64,000 bases of DNA, from contig CASEFA010000008.1 in assembly GCA_949287095.1 (NCBI GenBank), positions 1 to 64,000 of the forward strand, in the 5' to 3' direction. Origin of the DNA: an uncultured Bacillota bacterium. GTDB taxonomy: Bacteria; Bacillota; Clostridia; Peptostreptococcales; Anaerovoracaceae. The notes beneath the pieces are model-generated. The model did not search any database and was not told where the DNA came from. It was given only the letters and a program-made list of their open reading frames with translations. Below, in pieces: positions 39,259 through 47,568 of the stretch (the stretch's first letter is position 1; the number at the start of each line of letters is the position of its first letter). Made by a program: the position numbers and the translations under genes.

Positions 39259-39426
39259 CGCTTTTGCCCTCGGAAAGCCTTACGGCACAAGGCTTTTCCG
39301 GGGGCATTTCTGCACCGGCAGGGTGTTTATCCCTTATGTTCGTTTTCAGCCGCATAAATGGTTACACCATGCCGGAACTAACCACATTATACAAAAATTT
39401 TATGAATTTTTCAACAAGAGGTGTCT

Positions 39427-39642
39427 ATGGCAAACAATGAAAACAACAGCGCTTCTTATATGACACGCCGGATCGGCGGCACCACCTACAAAGTCAGGGT
39501 GTGTTTCAGCGAAACGGCGCAGGAAACGCTGGAAGATAAAATTTTACGAATGATCCGAAATGAAACGGTTACAAATGCCGGAACTTGTGATATAATGAAA
39601 TCACCACAAATGAGCCGGAAGTCTGAAAGGAGCGCATCATGA
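39427..39642 (+). CDS. tnpW: transposon-encoded protein TnpW
   Basis: 71 residues with the family signature TRRIGGTTYKVRVCFSETAQETLEDKILRMI. TnpW proteins sit directly before the recombinase in Tn4451-like elements. Their function is unknown. The ATG at 39427 has AGAGGTG upstream; a GTG two codons earlier is less likely. The stop overlaps the recombinase start (ATGA), indicating coupled translation. Confidence 0.8.
   Translation: MANNENNSASYMTRRIGGTTYKVRVCFSETAQETLEDKILRMIRNETVTNAGTCDIMKSPQMSRKSERSAS
39569..39596 (+). promoter_or_regulatory. possible promoter for the recombinase gene
   Basis: TTACAA (39569-39574), a 16-bp spacer and TATAAT (39591-39596) lie within the 3' end of tnpW, 43 bases upstream of the recombinase start. 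Confidence 0.5.
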
Positions 39643-41714
39643 GCGTGAAACAGACGGAAGGAAAAATCACAGCATTATACGAAAGACTTTCCCGTGACGA
39701 TGACCTGACCGGGGACAGCAATTCAATCATCAATCAGAAAAAATACCTCGAAGCCTACGCACGCCAGCAGGGCTACGAAAATCTTGTCCACTACACCGAC
39801 GACGGGTATTCGGGCGGCAATTTTGACCGCCCGGCATGGAAGGATTTGATTGCGGATATTGAGGCCGGGAAAGTAGCGCATGTCATCGTAAAGGATATGA
39901 GCCGGGCAGGGCGTGATTATCTGCAAACCGGCTTTTATACCGAGGTGTTTTTCCGGCAGCACGGCGTACACTTTGTTGCCATTGCAAACAGTGTGGACAG
40001 CAACGACCAGAGCAGCAATGAGTTTGCGCCTTTCCTGAATATCATGAACGAGTGGTATTTACGGGATCTGAGCCGCAAGCAGAAAGCCGCTGTCCGGGTG
40101 AAAGGTGAATCCGGCAAACCAACCACCAATATCGCTATTTACGGATACAAAAAAGACCCGCAGGACAAATACCACTGGCTGATCGACGAGAAAGCCGCCG
40201 CAGTTGTCCGCAGGATATTCCGCCTGACCATTGAAGGAAACGGCCCGTATGAGATTGCCCGCATCCTCTTTGACGAGCAGGTGGAAACGCCCGCCGTTTA
40301 CTTTGGCAAAAAAGGTATGGGCGTCTGGAAAAGCAGGAAGGAATTTCCCAACCCGTATAACTGGAGCGGCTATATAGTGGGGCAGATTTTATCCAAGCCG
40401 GAGTATATGGGGCATACGGTCAACTTCCGTTCCCACAAGGCCTCCTATAAGGATAAGAGCAGTGTCCCCAACCCAAAAGAAGAATGGCTGATTTTTGAAA
40501 ACACCCACGATGCTATTGTGGATAAGGAGACATGGGAGCTGGCGCAGAAGCTGCGGAAAACGCCCAAGCGCATTGACACCATCGGAGAGGCGAATCCTCT
40601 GACTGGGCTTCTCTACTGCGCCGACTGCGGCGAGAAGATGTATAACCACCGTTCCAGAGGCGGTACAGTGAAAAATCCGTACCCGTCAGACTTCTTTGAC
40701 TGTTCCTCCTATACGCTGGCACATCAAAAGCGCACCCACGCTTGCAGCGGCCACTATATCCGGACAAAAGCGGTCAGGGAGCTGATTCTGGAAACCATCC
40801 GTGCAGCCAGCGCCTTTGCTGTCGCTAATCAGGATGAATTTATGAAAAAGGTACGCTCCGCTTCCCGGATACGGCAGGCAGAAGCCGCAAAGGAAATCAA
40901 GCGGAAACTCAGCAAGGGCAAAAAACGCATTGCCGAGCTGGATACCATCATCAAAAAGCTCTACGAATCCTTTGCCATCGGGCGCATTTCAGAAGAGCGC
41001 TTTGACAGCCTGCTGGCAGAGTATGAAGCGGAACAGAAATCGCTTCAAATATCGGCTGCGGAGGCCGAACAGCAGGTATCCGCTTTTGAGGAAGATACCG
41101 GCCGTGCGGCGCAGTTCCTTGCGCTGGCAAAGAAATACACCGACTTTTCCGAGCTGACCACCCCGATGATCAACGAGTTTATTGACAAGATTATTGTCCA
41201 TGCCCCGGAGAAGATCGACGGGGATCGTGTGCAGGAGGTGGAGATTTACCTGAAATTCATCGGGCGGTTTGAATTGCCCGCCCCGGAACTGACGCCGGAG
41301 GAGATCAAGCGGCAGGAGCAGCTGAAACGGCACCGCATAAAAAGCCGGGAACGGTATCAGAAAATCAAAGCCGGCGAACACGTTGTGGGACAACCGTTCA
41401 AACTGACCTGTAAATGCTGTGGGAAAGAGTTTGAATCCAAACGGTCAAATACGCTGTTTTGCGGCCCCAACTGCCGGGCGAAATTTTACCGGCAGGAAGC
41501 GGCAAAAAACCGAAAACGGGAATTCGTCTGCGAAAACTGCGGCAAGACCTTTACAACAACGAGAAACAATGCAAAATACTGCTGCGATGAATGCAGGACG
41601 CAGGCAAACCGGAAAATGCAGAAGGAACGCAATGCAACAAAGAAAGCGGCGAGCGCTGTGCCGGTATTGCAGACGGCCGAATCTTCTGAAAAGGCGGAAC
41701 AGAAAACAGCATAA
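39639..41714 (+). CDS. tnpX: large serine recombinase, TnpX-like, with two C-terminal zinc motifs
   Basis: 691 residues. The resolvase catalytic domain (about 9-160; nucleophile Ser18 in YERLSRDDD, arginines in KDMSRAGRDY) is followed by the recombinase domain, a recombinase zinc-beta-ribbon (CADCGEKM, about 328), a long coiled coil (about 410-490) and a tail with two zinc-finger-like repeats: CKCCGKEF...FCGPNC and CENCGKTF...YCCDEC. It should excise and integrate the element at GA dinucleotides without host factors. It is intact. The paired C-terminal fingers are an extension beyond typical TnpX. Confidence 0.92.
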   Translation: MSVKQTEGKITALYERLSRDDDLTGDSNSIINQKKYLEAYARQQGYENLVHYTDDGYSGGNFDRPAWKDLIADIEAGKVAHVIVKDMSRAGRDYLQTGFYTEVFFRQHGVHFVAIANSVDSNDQSSNEFAPFLNIMNEWYLRDLSRKQKAAVRVKGESGKPTTNIAIYGYKKDPQDKYHWLIDEKAAAVVRRIFRLTIEGNGPYEIARILFDEQVETPAVYFGKKGMGVWKSRKEFPNPYNWSGYIVGQILSKPEYMGHTVNFRSHKASYKDKSSVPNPKEEWLIFENTHDAIVDKETWELAQKLRKTPKRIDTIGEANPLTGLLYCADCGEKMYNHRSRGGTVKNPYPSDFFDCSSYTLAHQKRTHACSGHYIRTKAVRELILETIRAASAFAVANQDEFMKKVRSASRIRQAEAAKEIKRKLSKGKKRIAELDTIIKKLYESFAIGRISEERFDSLLAEYEAEQKSLQISAAEAEQQVSAFEEDTGRAAQFLALAKKYTDFSELTTPMINEFIDKIIVHAPEKIDGDRVQEVEIYLKFIGRFELPAPELTPEEIKRQEQLKRHRIKSRERYQKIKAGEHVVGQPFKLTCKCCGKEFESKRSNTLFCGPNCRAKFYRQEAAKNRKREFVCENCGKTFTTTRNNAKYCCDECRTQANRKMQKERNATKKAASAVPVLQTAESSEKAEQKTA

Positions 41715-41930
41715 CGATATGGGAAGCGGATTGATGTATGTTGATCCGCTTCTTTTTTTGAGATGGTTTTTATCACTGCTTTCGCCCCTTGTTTGGTATG
41801 ACTGCGATACCGAACGGAGACATTTTTGCTATTACTAATATTCCCAGAAAAAGCGTAATACCAAATGGGAGGATATTTGGTATTACGATACTATCAACCA
41901 ACCTTATTTTTACTACCACAGGAGGATTCT

Positions 41931-42140
41931 ATGAACATGAATATGACAGAAAATGAAAAGAAATTATTGCAGGCTAAACACCGGCTGGAGGAAGCGCAGA
42001 TGCGTGACCGGCAGAAAGAACGCAAGGCACGGACACGGCGGCTGATTCAAGAAGGCGCTGTTTTGGAAAAAGTCTATCCGGCTGCTGCTGACATGGACTT
42101 GACGAAGCTGGAGGATTTTCTGTATTGGGCATTACGATGA
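41931..42140 (+). CDS. DUF3847-like small protein
   Basis: 69 residues, helical and highly charged (KKLLQAKHRLEEAQMRDRQKERKARTRRLIQEG), matching the DUF3847 proteins that precede MobA/MobL relaxase genes in Clostridia elements. The start was set at ATG 41931 behind AGGAGG. The upstream in-frame extension to 41865 includes that site. A relaxosome accessory role is suggested by position only. Confidence 0.72.
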   Translation: MNMNMTENEKKLLQAKHRLEEAQMRDRQKERKARTRRLIQEGAVLEKVYPAAADMDLTKLEDFLYWALR

Positions 42141-42152
42141 AGTGTTATGGAG

Positions 42153-42184
42153 GCGCTCCGGACAACCGGGGCGCTTCTCTTTTT
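42153..42184 (+). terminator. terminator after the DUF3847 gene
   Basis: GCGCTCCGG (42153-42161) pairs with CCGGGGCGC (42166-42174) around ACAA and is followed by TTCTCTTTTT. Confidence 0.8.
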
Positions 42185-42189
42185 CCCGA

Positions 42190-42225
42190 AGGGCGCACTT
42201 ACTCACCACCTGTAAAACAGGCGGT
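42190..42225 (-). other. origin of transfer (oriT) with MOBQ-type nic site
   Basis: On the minus strand TAAGTGCGCCCT (42190-42201) is the same core as the nic region of IncQ plasmids RSF1010/R1162. Immediately upstream is the inverted repeat CCTGT-TTT-ACAGG with flanking CCACC/GGTG (about 42203-42225), the same arrangement as the R1162 oriT, where the relaxase binds the hairpin and nicks the adjacent site. It lies about 300 bases before the relaxase gene. Confidence 0.75.
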
Positions 42226-42522
42226 GGCAGCCCTCCCGTTGGTCGGGCTTGTGCGCTCTCAGAGGGGAATTGCGTCTCCTGCGGGAGCCGCCGGACGATG
42301 CCACAGCCCGGTTGGTTCTGCTGTCATCGCCCACGCAGTTATCGCAAGCACACCCGCTTTTGCGTGTGTGAGCAGGGGTACAGTTTGTACCCCTGCCTTG
42401 CGCCAACTGCCTGCGAAAACCTGCCACCGGCAGCTTTGTTGCAGATATGGGTACCGCTTCTCCGGCGACACCCATTTTCTTTTTGCGAAAAAGAAACAAA
42501 AACGAAGGGAAGGTGAGAACGA
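42226..42522. other. non-coding oriT-flanking region with hairpins
   Basis: No supported gene. It contains a perfect 11-bp hairpin GCAGGGGTACA-GTT-TGTACCCCTGC (42372-42396) and a CACAC/GTGTG hairpin around 42351-42370. These may regulate relaxase expression or form part of the transfer origin. Confidence 0.55.
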
Positions 42523-44223
42523 ATGGCAATCTACCATTTGGAAGCAAAAGTAGTCAGCCGGGGCAATGGGCGTTCTGCTGTTGCCGCTTCCGCCTATTTG
42601 AGCTGTTCCAAGATATTGAATGACTATGACGGAGTACAGCATGACTTCATACGAAAGAAAGGGCTTATATGGCAGGATGTGTTCCTGCCGGAATTTGCTC
42701 CGTCGGACTGGAAAGACCGCAGCGTTTTATGGAATGCGGTGGAGAAAAATGAAAAGACGAAGGACAGCCGCCTTGCCCGTGAGTTTGTTCCTGCTTTGCC
42801 CATTGAGCTGACACCGTCACAATGGCAGGAACTTCTGACGGATTTCATTCAGAATAATTTTGTTGCTGATGGGATGTGCGCCGATGTTGCTGTCCATGAT
42901 CCATATCCGCCCGGGCACAATCCCCATGCCCATATCATGGTAACGGTTCGCCCTTTGGACGAAAAAGGAAACTGGCAGTACAAGGCCGAGAAAGAATATG
43001 TCTGTGTCCGAAACGGCGAAGAACGGGGCTTTACCGCCGCTGAATTCAAAGCGGCGCAGGCTGATGGGTGGGAGAAGCAGTACCCTTACAAGGTCGGCCG
43101 CAAGAAGGTATATCTGCCGTCCTCCGAAGCAGAAAAACACGGATATGAACGGGTCAGCAAATACCCAAAAAGCACGAAATACGGAAGGCAAAATCCTATC
43201 TCCGAGCGTTGGAACAGCGAAGAACAACTTGTCCAGTGGCGCAAGGCGTGGGCAGATGCAGCGAATCGTTATCTGGAACGGTACGGACATGAAGAACGCA
43301 TTGACCATCGCAGCCATGCAGAACGGGGGTTGGACGAGCAGCCAACCATTCATGAGGGCGTTTTCGCCCGTTCGCTGGAACGGCAGGGAGTCATCTCTGA
43401 CCGCTGCGAGATAAACCGACAGATCAAAGCAGACAACGCTTTGCTTCATGAACTGAAAGCCGCCGTCAGAAAGCTGGCACAGGCAGTCAAAAACACGATT
43501 CCCGCCCTTGCGGAAGCAATGGAACGGCTGCGTGGCAATATGATAATCTTTCGCTACCAGCTTCGCCATATCGGTATGGGAAAACACCGCATGAGCGAGC
43601 ATATTCAGGCGGCTATACCAAAGCTGGAACGGTATATGGGCTTGGTACGGCAGCTTAAGGAAAAAACGAAAGAACGGAAAAATCTGCTTGCCGAGAAAAA
43701 GGAAACACCATTTTATCAGATACCAAAGCTGCGTGACCTTGCCCGACGCATTGCGGAGCTGACGGAAGAATTGGAAGAACTGAAAACGGAAAAGGAAATG
43801 CGGCTCTGTTCTCTGGACTGCACCGATGATACCGGTATTTCTTCTGTAAAGAAGGATATTGCCGCAATGGAAAGTGCGCTGAAAAAACTGGAAGCGCAGG
43901 AGGCAAAGTATTCTGCCGAACTGGACGCCGCACTGAAGGAATACAGCGAATTGAAGGAACAGGCATCAGAATTTGACGCCGGTGAGCTGATGGAGGCACG
44001 GCTTTCCATCCGTGAGGAAAAAGAACGCTCTGCGGTTACTCGTGTGCAGAACACCTACGGCGAGAAATACGATTCGCTGATAATGTTTGACAGCAAGCGG
44101 GATGTCGCAAATTTGCTCCATGAGGAAGCGGAAACACGCTCCGTCCGGGAACGCCTGCGGCAGAAACAGCAGGCACAGACACAACGGCAAAGAAAACCCA
44201 AACACTATGAACAGGAACGGTAA
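42523..44223 (+). CDS. mobL: MobA/MobL-family relaxase
   Basis: 566 residues. The N-terminal relaxase domain has a Tyr/His cluster: the motif-3 histidines lie in HNPHAHIMVTVRPL (His132, His135, His137), with His125 just before. The catalytic tyrosine is probably Tyr25 in ASAYLS. The C-terminal half is coiled coil. It should nick the oriT at about 42195 and lead DNA transfer with help from a co-resident conjugative element, since no type IV secretion genes are visible. ATG follows AAGGTGAG. The stop codon is directly followed by an insertion sequence. Confidence 0.92.
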   Translation: MAIYHLEAKVVSRGNGRSAVAASAYLSCSKILNDYDGVQHDFIRKKGLIWQDVFLPEFAPSDWKDRSVLWNAVEKNEKTKDSRLAREFVPALPIELTPSQWQELLTDFIQNNFVADGMCADVAVHDPYPPGHNPHAHIMVTVRPLDEKGNWQYKAEKEYVCVRNGEERGFTAAEFKAAQADGWEKQYPYKVGRKKVYLPSSEAEKHGYERVSKYPKSTKYGRQNPISERWNSEEQLVQWRKAWADAANRYLERYGHEERIDHRSHAERGLDEQPTIHEGVFARSLERQGVISDRCEINRQIKADNALLHELKAAVRKLAQAVKNTIPALAEAMERLRGNMIIFRYQLRHIGMGKHRMSEHIQAAIPKLERYMGLVRQLKEKTKERKNLLAEKKETPFYQIPKLRDLARRIAELTEELEELKTEKEMRLCSLDCTDDTGISSVKKDIAAMESALKKLEAQEAKYSAELDAALKEYSELKEQASEFDAGELMEARLSIREEKERSAVTRVQNTYGEKYDSLIMFDSKRDVANLLHEEAETRSVRERLRQKQQAQTQRQRKPKHYEQER

Positions 44224-44270
44224 CTGAAGTGACCCCCAAAAGTTAGACAATATTTGAAAGTAAAAATTGT

Positions 44271-45068
44271 TCAAGCAGCCGAAAGGGCTTGTTGTCTGTG
44301 AAGAGCAGGCGGCAAGCCCTTTAGCTTTGCCTTGATTCTGAAATTGTTGTAATAATCGAGATAGTCAATAAGTTCTTGTTTGAACTGTTCCATGGACTGG
44401 AATTCTTGCAGATAGAGCAGCTCACTTTTGAGTAAGCCAAAGAAGTTTTCCATGACAGCATTGTCCAGACAGTTGCCTTTGCGGCTCATACTTTGCCGGA
44501 TGCCTTTGCTCTTTAGCATCTGTTGGTACTGCTTGTGCTGGTACTGCCAGCCTTGGTCAGAGTGGAGGATCAGCCCTGCTCCATCCGGTATGGTTTCAAA
44601 AGCCTTGTCCAGCATGGTAGTAACCATACTCAGAACCGGTCGGTCTGAGATGGTATAGCTGACCAGATATCCGTTGTGCAGATCTAGAATTGGGGAGAGA
44701 TACAGCTTCTGCCCAAACAGGCTGAACTCTGTCACATCGGTGACCCACTTCTGGTTTGGCTTTTCGGCATAGAAGTCTCTGTTCAGCAAATTTGGCGCAA
44801 TCCTGCCAATTTCTCCTTTGTAAGAGCGATATTTCTTGATTCTGACGTGGTTCAGGAGAAATCCTCGGCTGTGAAGTACCATAGTGATACGCCGGTATCC
44901 GTATCTTCCTTTATTTTCGTGGTAGATAGCAGCGATTTCTTCTTTTGCCCCTGCATATTTGTCTGCCCGCTGCATCCGTTTCAAATAGTAGTAAAAGGTT
45001 GCTCTGGGCAGTTGAGCGATTTCAAGCAGAAGCAATAACGGATATTTCAGCCTTAGTGTTTGGATCAC
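44271..45068 (-). CDS. IS3-family transposase OrfB with probable internal deletion
   Basis: 265 residues. Catalytic motifs are present: WVTDVTEF (Asp), HSDQGWQYQ (Asp) and ENFFGLLKSE (Glu). The segment usually found between the HTH_21 region and the KKYRSYKGE motif is short: GFLLNH is followed directly by VRIKKYRSYKG, whereas relatives have about 15 more residues (the RLMKELGL-type helix). This suggests an in-frame deletion that may inactivate it. It is expressed by -1 frameshifting from orfA in related elements. Confidence 0.88.
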   Translation of the reverse strand: MIQTLRLKYPLLLLLEIAQLPRATFYYYLKRMQRADKYAGAKEEIAAIYHENKGRYGYRRITMVLHSRGFLLNHVRIKKYRSYKGEIGRIAPNLLNRDFYAEKPNQKWVTDVTEFSLFGQKLYLSPILDLHNGYLVSYTISDRPVLSMVTTMLDKAFETIPDGAGLILHSDQGWQYQHKQYQQMLKSKGIRQSMSRKGNCLDNAVMENFFGLLKSELLYLQEFQSMEQFKQELIDYLDYYNNFRIKAKLKGLPPALHRQQALSAA

Positions 45069-45415
45069 CTGCGTTTTTTGCGCTGGCGTCGCTCTTCTTC
45101 CAAAACCAAGGCTTGCAAATTTTTTAGGTAATCGATCTCCGCGCGCAGCCGCTGATTCTCGGCGATCAGATCTTCTTCAACCGCCTTCGACAGCTTGCTC
45201 GACCAGCTGCTATTTTTTCGCCCTCGCCGTTCTATCGCCAATCCTTCCGGCCCTTCTTCAAGATAGATTCGCTCCCAGCGTTTGATGATGCCATGGTCAT
45301 TGATCTCAAATCTTCGCATTGTTTCGCAAATGCTTAAGCGTTCCTTTCGCATAGTTTCTACTACCAGTTGCTTGAATTCTGGCGTGTATCTCTTGTTTGG
45401 TATTCCTTTCGGCAT
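45065..45415 (-). CDS. IS3-family OrfA (helix-turn-helix subunit)
   Basis: 116 residues with an N-terminal HTH_Tnp domain (about 10-60) and a leucine-zipper helix near residues 80-110 (AENQRLRAEIDYLKNL). It overlaps orfB by four bases. An AAAAAAC stretch five codons from its end is a likely slippery site for the -1 frameshift that makes the fused OrfAB transposase. ATG lies just inside the right terminal repeat. Confidence 0.88.
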   Translation of the reverse strand: MPKGIPNKRYTPEFKQLVVETMRKERLSICETMRRFEINDHGIIKRWERIYLEEGPEGLAIERRGRKNSSWSSKLSKAVEEDLIAENQRLRAEIDYLKNLQALVLEEERRQRKKRR

Positions 45416-45551
45416 AATAAATCACCCCATCTGTTAGATAGTATATCATACTTGTCTAACAAATGGGGTGCAGTTCAAGCCGCTTTTTTCTGTTTGTTGA
45501 TTTTTAATTAAAATCAAGTGTTTGATTTTGTGGTGAAAAGGTGTGGCAATT

Positions 45552-45580
45552 TTGACACACGCGGCACGATATTATTAAAT
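45552..45580 (+). promoter_or_regulatory. promoter of the metallophosphoesterase gene
   Basis: TTGACA (45552-45557) is separated by 17 bp from TTAAAT (45575-45580), about 50 bases before the start codon. A dyad TTGATTTT/AAAATCAA lies upstream at about 45497-45517. Confidence 0.55.
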
Positions 45581-45631
45581 TGTAATGAAAACCGCCTATC
45601 GCGTATACAGGTGTAAATTTGGAGGTATCAA

Positions 45632-46315
45632 ATGATCTATGCTGTCAGCGACCTGCACGGTTGCTATGAAAAATATATAAAAATGCTGGAAAAAATACAA
45701 TTTCGCGAAACCGATACCCTCTACGTCCTGGGCGACGTAGTAGACAGGGGCAAAGGAGGCATGAAAATTCTTCTTGATATGATTCAGCGAAAAAATGTGA
45801 TCCCCCTGCGGGGCAACCACGACTATCTTGCATACTGTCTGCTGAAAAATCTGTCACGCCCTTTGCAAAAACAAGATACAAACAAAACAAAAAAATTGTA
45901 TCAGAGCTGGTTCCGCGACGGTGGTTATCCCACCTATACCGCATTTGTAAAATTACCGCCGGAAAAGCAGAAGATGTTGTTGGCTTATTTGAACGTCTTC
46001 CTGCTTTACGACGAGGTCAAAGTCAAAGACAAACGTTTTTTTCTGTCCCACACGGTGCCAGAAAGAGAGCGGATGCTTCACTTCGATACACTGCGCTGGC
46101 AGGAGCTGATTGTAGGAGAGCCGGAATATGAAAAAGAATATTTTCCGGACCGGTATCTGGTCACCGGCCACACGCCGACCGGTTTGATCGATAAAAGCTG
46201 TTCAGGACGGATCTATCAGAAAAACAACCACATTGCCATTGACTGCGGCGCGGTGTTCGGCAATCCACTGGGATGTATCTGTCTGAATACATTAGAAGAG
46301 TTTTATGCACAATAA
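45632..46315 (+). CDS. calcineurin-like metallophosphoesterase (PrpA/Ser-Thr phosphatase type)
   Basis: 227 residues with the complete two-metal motif set: DLH (Asp7, His9), GDVVDRG (34-40), GNHD (61-64), then a His in LSHT and GHTPTG near the C-terminus. This is the PPP-type arrangement seen in bacterial protein phosphatases PrpA/PrpB and Ap4A hydrolase-like enzymes. Substrate could be a phosphoprotein or a dinucleotide. ATG follows TTGGAGG. It is the first gene after the IS3 copy and marks the start of the accessory island. Confidence 0.88.
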   Translation: MIYAVSDLHGCYEKYIKMLEKIQFRETDTLYVLGDVVDRGKGGMKILLDMIQRKNVIPLRGNHDYLAYCLLKNLSRPLQKQDTNKTKKLYQSWFRDGGYPTYTAFVKLPPEKQKMLLAYLNVFLLYDEVKVKDKRFFLSHTVPERERMLHFDTLRWQELIVGEPEYEKEYFPDRYLVTGHTPTGLIDKSCSGRIYQKNNHIAIDCGAVFGNPLGCICLNTLEEFYAQ

Positions 46316-46317
46316 GC

Positions 46318-46358
46318 AAAGGGAAGAAAGCCAAAATATTACTGGCTTTCTTCCCTTT
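46318..46358. terminator. hairpin terminator after the phosphatase gene
   Basis: AAAGGGAAGAAAGCCA and TGGCTTTCTTCCCTTT form a perfect 16-bp stem with a 9-base loop. It lies between converging genes. Confidence 0.75.
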
Positions 46359-46377
46359 CAAATTATTAAGGAGTTTT

Positions 46378-46594
46378 TAAGACTTTTCTTCTTGTTCTGC
46401 TTCTTTATCCGCCCGTTTATTTCATTTTTCTGTTTTGCTCGCGAGAATCATCCTTGTCTGTTCCTTGAGGAATCCTGATAAGGTTCTATCGAGAGGGGAT
46501 TTTAATTTCATTGCCGTCCATTTCTTTTACAACTGCGGAAGACGGAATCAGCAAGTTACAGTACTTTGTAAGAAAATGCGAATTATCACATACA
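46378..46594 (-). pseudogene. decayed 3' end of the first paralogue
   Basis: On the minus strand this stretch is clearly related to the 3' end of the neighbouring paralogue gene (47569-47880), for example an IPQGTDKDDS stretch against VPEGTDEDDS and GACGGCAATGAA against GACGGCAGTGAA. It is broken by frameshifts and stop codons. The paralogue upstream therefore lost its acidic C-terminal region. Confidence 0.75.
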
Positions 46595-47476
46595 TTAATG
46601 GACTTTCAGGAGATTATATATACGAGAGAGTAGACATTGCTGTTTGGTTAATACTTCCGGCGGACAATATTCGCAATTCATTATGGGGGGAACAAGACAG
46701 CTGATGCAATTTGGATTCTCCTTGTGCTGAAAAAAGCCCCGTTCCGTGTGATAAGGCTCCGGCCATTCGGCAATGAACACCCCTTCTGTAATGGTCGGTT
46801 CTGTTGCATCCGGATTCCCCGGGCTATACAGCAGGTCATTCGGTTGAAACGGCAGCGGAAAATGCAATCCGGAGCCTAAGTGCACCATATGAAACACCCT
46901 ATATAGAGCCCACTCATCAAATTCCATATTTTCTATGGCGTACAGTGAGCCTGGTTTTGGCTCTACGGCTGCAAGCCGGTGATCCGGCAGAAATCTTGCC
47001 GCCATCAGAAAAGCGCCTGCTGTGTTATACTGTTTTATTACAATTCGTTTGACATCACCATTGTTTTGTGGAACTGCCTGGAGACATGCTGTCAGCGTGG
47101 GGAAATCTCCATTTATTTTACACCAATGCCGCAAAAATTGCTCTCCATTTGGTACGAATTGGTATTGTGCCTTATAAATGACGGGGTCATCTGTCTGTAA
47201 AAATACTGATGTTAATCTTTTCTGCTGTGCAATGTATGCCCGCAGAAAAGCGTGCGTACTGTCTTCGTATTCCTGTTTCAATCCTGCAGTATGTCTGTAG
47301 GAGGGGCAATCCGGCATGGTATCAATAATCTCCCGCCAGGCGGTGTATTTTTCTTTCAGACTAAGTGTTTCACATTGATATACAATCCAGGCAGCTTCCA
47401 TGGCGGTTGGCTGATACTCAAGTTCCTGCAAATGATTACGAACCGTATTTGAATTGATAAATTTTAAAAAATCCAT
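46595..47476 (-). CDS. paralogue 1 of an unrecognised gene family (C-terminally truncated)
   Basis: 293 residues; family not recognised. The N-terminal 60 residues are the family hallmark: FINSNTVRNHL, then EAAWIVYQCETLSLKEKY and AWREIIDTMPDC. The middle holds FPLPFQPNDLLY, and the end resembles EYCPPEVLT followed by a premature stop at 46595. The 3' part of the gene survives only as decayed sequence. No signal peptide or membrane segment. ATG has a modest GGAAA site. It follows paralogue 2 on the same strand, 92 bases away, so tandem duplication is likely. Confidence 0.75.
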   Translation of the reverse strand: MDFLKFINSNTVRNHLQELEYQPTAMEAAWIVYQCETLSLKEKYTAWREIIDTMPDCPSYRHTAGLKQEYEDSTHAFLRAYIAQQKRLTSVFLQTDDPVIYKAQYQFVPNGEQFLRHWCKINGDFPTLTACLQAVPQNNGDVKRIVIKQYNTAGAFLMAARFLPDHRLAAVEPKPGSLYAIENMEFDEWALYRVFHMVHLGSGLHFPLPFQPNDLLYSPGNPDATEPTITEGVFIAEWPEPYHTERGFFQHKENPNCISCLVPPIMNCEYCPPEVLTKQQCLLSRIYNLLKVH

Positions 47477-47568
47477 TGTTTCTTTTTCCTTTCTGTTTTT
47501 TAATAATATGAAGTAAAGAGAGGAAAAATGAAAATGCTCCGGGTTCCCCCTTTAAAGTGGTCGGGGCA

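Larger units (their letters stand above)
44225..45477 (-). mobile_element. IS3-family (IS150-type) insertion sequence, probably defective
   Basis: The ends TGAAGTGACCCCCAAAAGTT (44225) and, inverted, TGAACTGCACCCCATTTGTT (45477) are imperfect terminal repeats sharing GTTAGACAA. The element carries orfA and orfB on the minus strand. No 3-4 bp target duplication is seen (AAC on one side, AGC on the other), so DNA next to one end has probably been deleted or rearranged. Confidence 0.88.

Noticed and set aside
46435..46704. 89-codon plus-strand frame
   Set aside because: It lies over the decayed end of paralogue 1; no ribosome site and no family resemblance.
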